Source of the DNA: Pseudobdellovibrionaceae bacterium | Lineage (GTDB): Bacteria; Bdellovibrionota; Bdellovibrionia; Bdellovibrionales; Bdellovibrionaceae | Direction of reading: 5' to 3' | DNA length: 64,000 nt | Assembly (NCBI GenBank): GCA_030158485.1 | Contig: JAOASS010000019.1 | Span: forward strand, 1 to 64,000 | Shown: in pieces, positions 62,318 to 64,000 of the stretch | How the letters are laid out: each line of letters begins with the position of its first letter | Numbering within the stretch: position 1 is the first letter of the stretch | Made by a program: the position numbers and the translations under genes | The notes under the pieces: generated by a model | Databases searched by the model: none | The model's input: only the letters and a program-made list of their open reading frames with translations | Told to the model about the DNA's origin: nothing

Positions 62318-63061
62318 GTGTCAAAAAATATAGTTTTAAAAATTCTTTTTTCTTCTTTCTTTTTCGCAGTTTGTTTTGCTCAGGCTCAAGTTGAAATGGA
62401 GCTATTAAAGGCTTCCGATAAAGCTCGAGGCAGTTTAGAAAAGGGCCTAACTTGGGAAAGTGAAGTGACGACTGTAGAAGATGGTGAATCAACTATTCGA
62501 AAATTTAAAGTGAAAGCGACAGGCGTTGACGCCAATGTAGAAGCCCTTGAGCCCGCGCGCAATAAAGGCGAAATCTATCTTTTCAATGATCGGACAATGT
62601 GGTTTTTCAAGCCATCACTTAAAAAACCCGTCGCGATATCTTCCCGACAAAAGTTAACGGGTCAGGCGGCAATTGGCGACATTGCTTCGACTCATTATGC
62701 TCGGGATTATAATCCTAAAATTGAAAGAATTGAGAAAATAAATGGCGAAAAAGTGTATGTACTGATGCTGAAGGCAAAAGCCAACAATCTGACTTACGAT
62801 AAAATTCGTTATTGGATTTCAGATGTTTCTAAAAAAGCAATTAAAGCAGAGTTTTTAACTTTACAAGGCAAGCCTTTTAAGCGAGCTACTTTGGAATATA
62901 ATAACAAAGTTTCATCTAATGGAAAAATGGTCGACTTCGTTAGTAAGATGGAAATCGTGGATGCAAAATTTAAAAATAATAAATCAATTTTGCGCTACAT
63001 TAATCCGAAGATGGAAGAACACAATAAAACTCTTTTTAACATTAATAACTTAAAACGATGA
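62318..63061 (+). CDS. LolA-like outer-membrane lipoprotein-sorting protein
   Basis: A 247-residue exported protein at GTG 62318, directly after the permease stop. The signal peptide (IVLKILFSSFFFAVCFAQAQ) leads into a LolA-type half-barrel: FKVKATGVDANVEALEPARN, YLFNDRTMWFFKPSLKKP, KVYVLMLKAKANNLTYDKIR. The placement between two permeases suggests it takes cargo from them. Distinct from lolA at 13429. Confidence 0.8.
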   Translation: MSKNIVLKILFSSFFFAVCFAQAQVEMELLKASDKARGSLEKGLTWESEVTTVEDGESTIRKFKVKATGVDANVEALEPARNKGEIYLFNDRTMWFFKPSLKKPVAISSRQKLTGQAAIGDIASTHYARDYNPKIERIEKINGEKVYVLMLKAKANNLTYDKIRYWISDVSKKAIKAEFLTLQGKPFKRATLEYNNKVSSNGKMVDFVSKMEIVDAKFKNNKSILRYINPKMEEHNKTLFNINNLKR

Positions 63062-64000
63062 TTAAAATTTTAGCTCAGATTGCTTTTCGGAATGCTTTTA
63101 AAAATTGGCGACACAGCTTGGCTGCGATTATTTCTATTTCTGCAGGGTTTCTTTCGCTGGTCTTATTTCAAGGATACATTACAGATGTGAATCGCATGTA
63201 CGAAGATGGCTACACGCATCGGGCAATGTATGGGCATCTTTTAATAGAAAATCCAGAAATTCAAACAACTGAAGGCAAAGCTCGCCCAGAGGATTTTTTT
63301 ATAACATCAGAAGAGCAACAGAAAGTTTCTCAGTTTTTGGCGGATAATTCTTACGACGTTAAAGACACAGTCCGATTTTTGCCCGTAACCGGCATGGCCA
63401 CCAACGGAAAAAATTCTTTTATTTTTGTAGCAATGGGTTATGACGTCGATGCCGGAGCGCGAGTCCGAGCTCCGCACTGGGCTTGGGAAGCGCTTTATGG
63501 ATTACCATTGCAAGTTGCAAATGATCCCCAAGGCGTTGTTTTAGGACAATCTTTAGGTTTTTTATTGGGATGTGTTCCCGATAAGAAAAATACCCGAATG
63601 GTTCAAAATTATGGTTATGTGGCAGAAGATCGTCCATTTACTTGCCAAAAAGATTCCGTACAATTAACCGCAACGACAGTCACCGGACAATTAAATGCAA
63701 TTGATTTAAACGTTGTGGGTTTAATCGACGGTGGATACAAAGATATAGATGAAAAGTGGATGAAGATTTCACTGGAAAATGCCCAGACGATTCTAAATAC
63801 AGATAAAATTCAATTTCAGTCAGTTTTGCTCAATAAAGAACGCAAAGCAGATAAATTTGTCAAAAAATTTAATGAATTTTCCAAATCGCAAGGTCTTAAA
63901 CTGCACGCCATAAAATGGTATGACCATCAAATCGCTGATGTTTATAAGCAGATCAAAAGTTTGCTCGGAATTTTTCAAACGTTTATTGTCACTGTCATTC
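63058..64000 (+). CDS. FtsX-like permease (LolC/LolE type) 2, 3' end outside window
   Basis: Open from ATG 63058 (ATGA overlap with the previous stop) to the right edge, 314 codons. It starts MIKILAQIAFRNAFKNWRHS, has a first helix (LAAIISISAGFLSLVLFQ) and a large periplasmic domain with RPEDFFITSEEQQKVSQFLA. It matches permease 1 in layout; the C-terminal helices are missing. The two may form a heterodimer like LolC/LolE. Confidence 0.85.
   Translation, partial: MIKILAQIAFRNAFKNWRHSLAAIISISAGFLSLVLFQGYITDVNRMYEDGYTHRAMYGHLLIENPEIQTTEGKARPEDFFITSEEQQKVSQFLADNSYDVKDTVRFLPVTGMATNGKNSFIFVAMGYDVDAGARVRAPHWAWEALYGLPLQVANDPQGVVLGQSLGFLLGCVPDKKNTRMVQNYGYVAEDRPFTCQKDSVQLTATTVTGQLNAIDLNVVGLIDGGYKDIDEKWMKISLENAQTILNTDKIQFQSVLLNKERKADKFVKKFNEFSKSQGLKLHAIKWYDHQIADVYKQIKSLLGIFQTFIVTVI

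Overview
The window looks like a piece of chromosome from a Bdellovibrio-like predator (phylum Bdellovibrionota), probably a low-GC relative such as Pseudobdellovibrio. This is an inference from AT-rich DNA, a tail-fibre-like surface protein behind a lipoprotein gene, many exported and lipoprotein genes, a NadD-RsfS fusion, and operon orders common in that group. No database search was possible. Apart from the left edge, it reads as ordinary, densely packed core chromosome: no insertion sequence, prophage, CRISPR array or rRNA operon was seen, and there is one tRNA gene (Phe).

Layout. 1-2.7 kb: a lipoprotein and a large tail-fibre-like exported protein (cut by the edge). 3.4-7.3 kb (minus): pilT-deoC-deoA-punA, a twitching ATPase joined to deoxynucleoside catabolism. 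7.4-15.9 kb (plus): RNA and ribosome genes (RNase E/G, L21, L27, ObgE, NadD-RsfS fusion, RlmH, ComF, LolA, RimO). 16-20.9 kb: TPR protein, a prepilin-like two-membrane-segment protein, DUF2203, NAD synthetase, exonuclease, ferredoxin. 21-27 kb (minus): ndk, rlmD-like, pilF-like, rodZ-like, a GT39-type glycosyltransferase and a degenerate PHP protein. 27-31 kb (minus): mdh-sucC-sucD and a DUF3095 cyclase-like protein. 31.3-35.7 kb (plus): an MCE/Mla-type lipid transporter with two different ATPases and two different permeases. 35.9-39.7 kb: a 24-residue polylysine/alanine peptide, two TadB/TadC-like proteins, reverse transsulfuration genes and tRNA-Phe. 39.7-50.1 kb (minus): rpsB-tsf-pyrH-frr-uppS-cdsA-rseP-tsaB, then a MinD-like ATPase, a J-domain/HTH protein, an RluD-type enzyme and PgeF. 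50.4-56.5 kb: small exported protein, FAD oxidoreductase, CFI-box protein, PriA, exported protein, GalU. 56.6-64 kb: exported proteins, a 42-residue basic peptide, a TonB-like protein, and a LolD/LolC-E type operon running off the right edge.

The most interesting items are the asymmetric MCE transporter, in which the first ATPase has lost the catalytic Glu and the switch His; the set of Lys/Ala-rich basic tails and tiny basic peptides (L21, S2 and two unlisted small ORFs); the MinD-like ATPase next to a J-domain protein without HPD fused to a RodZ-type HTH; and the prepilin-like protein 17013-17900 together with orphan TadB/TadC-like membrane proteins.

Start codons were re-chosen where a longer open frame had a weaker start; these choices are stated in each entry.
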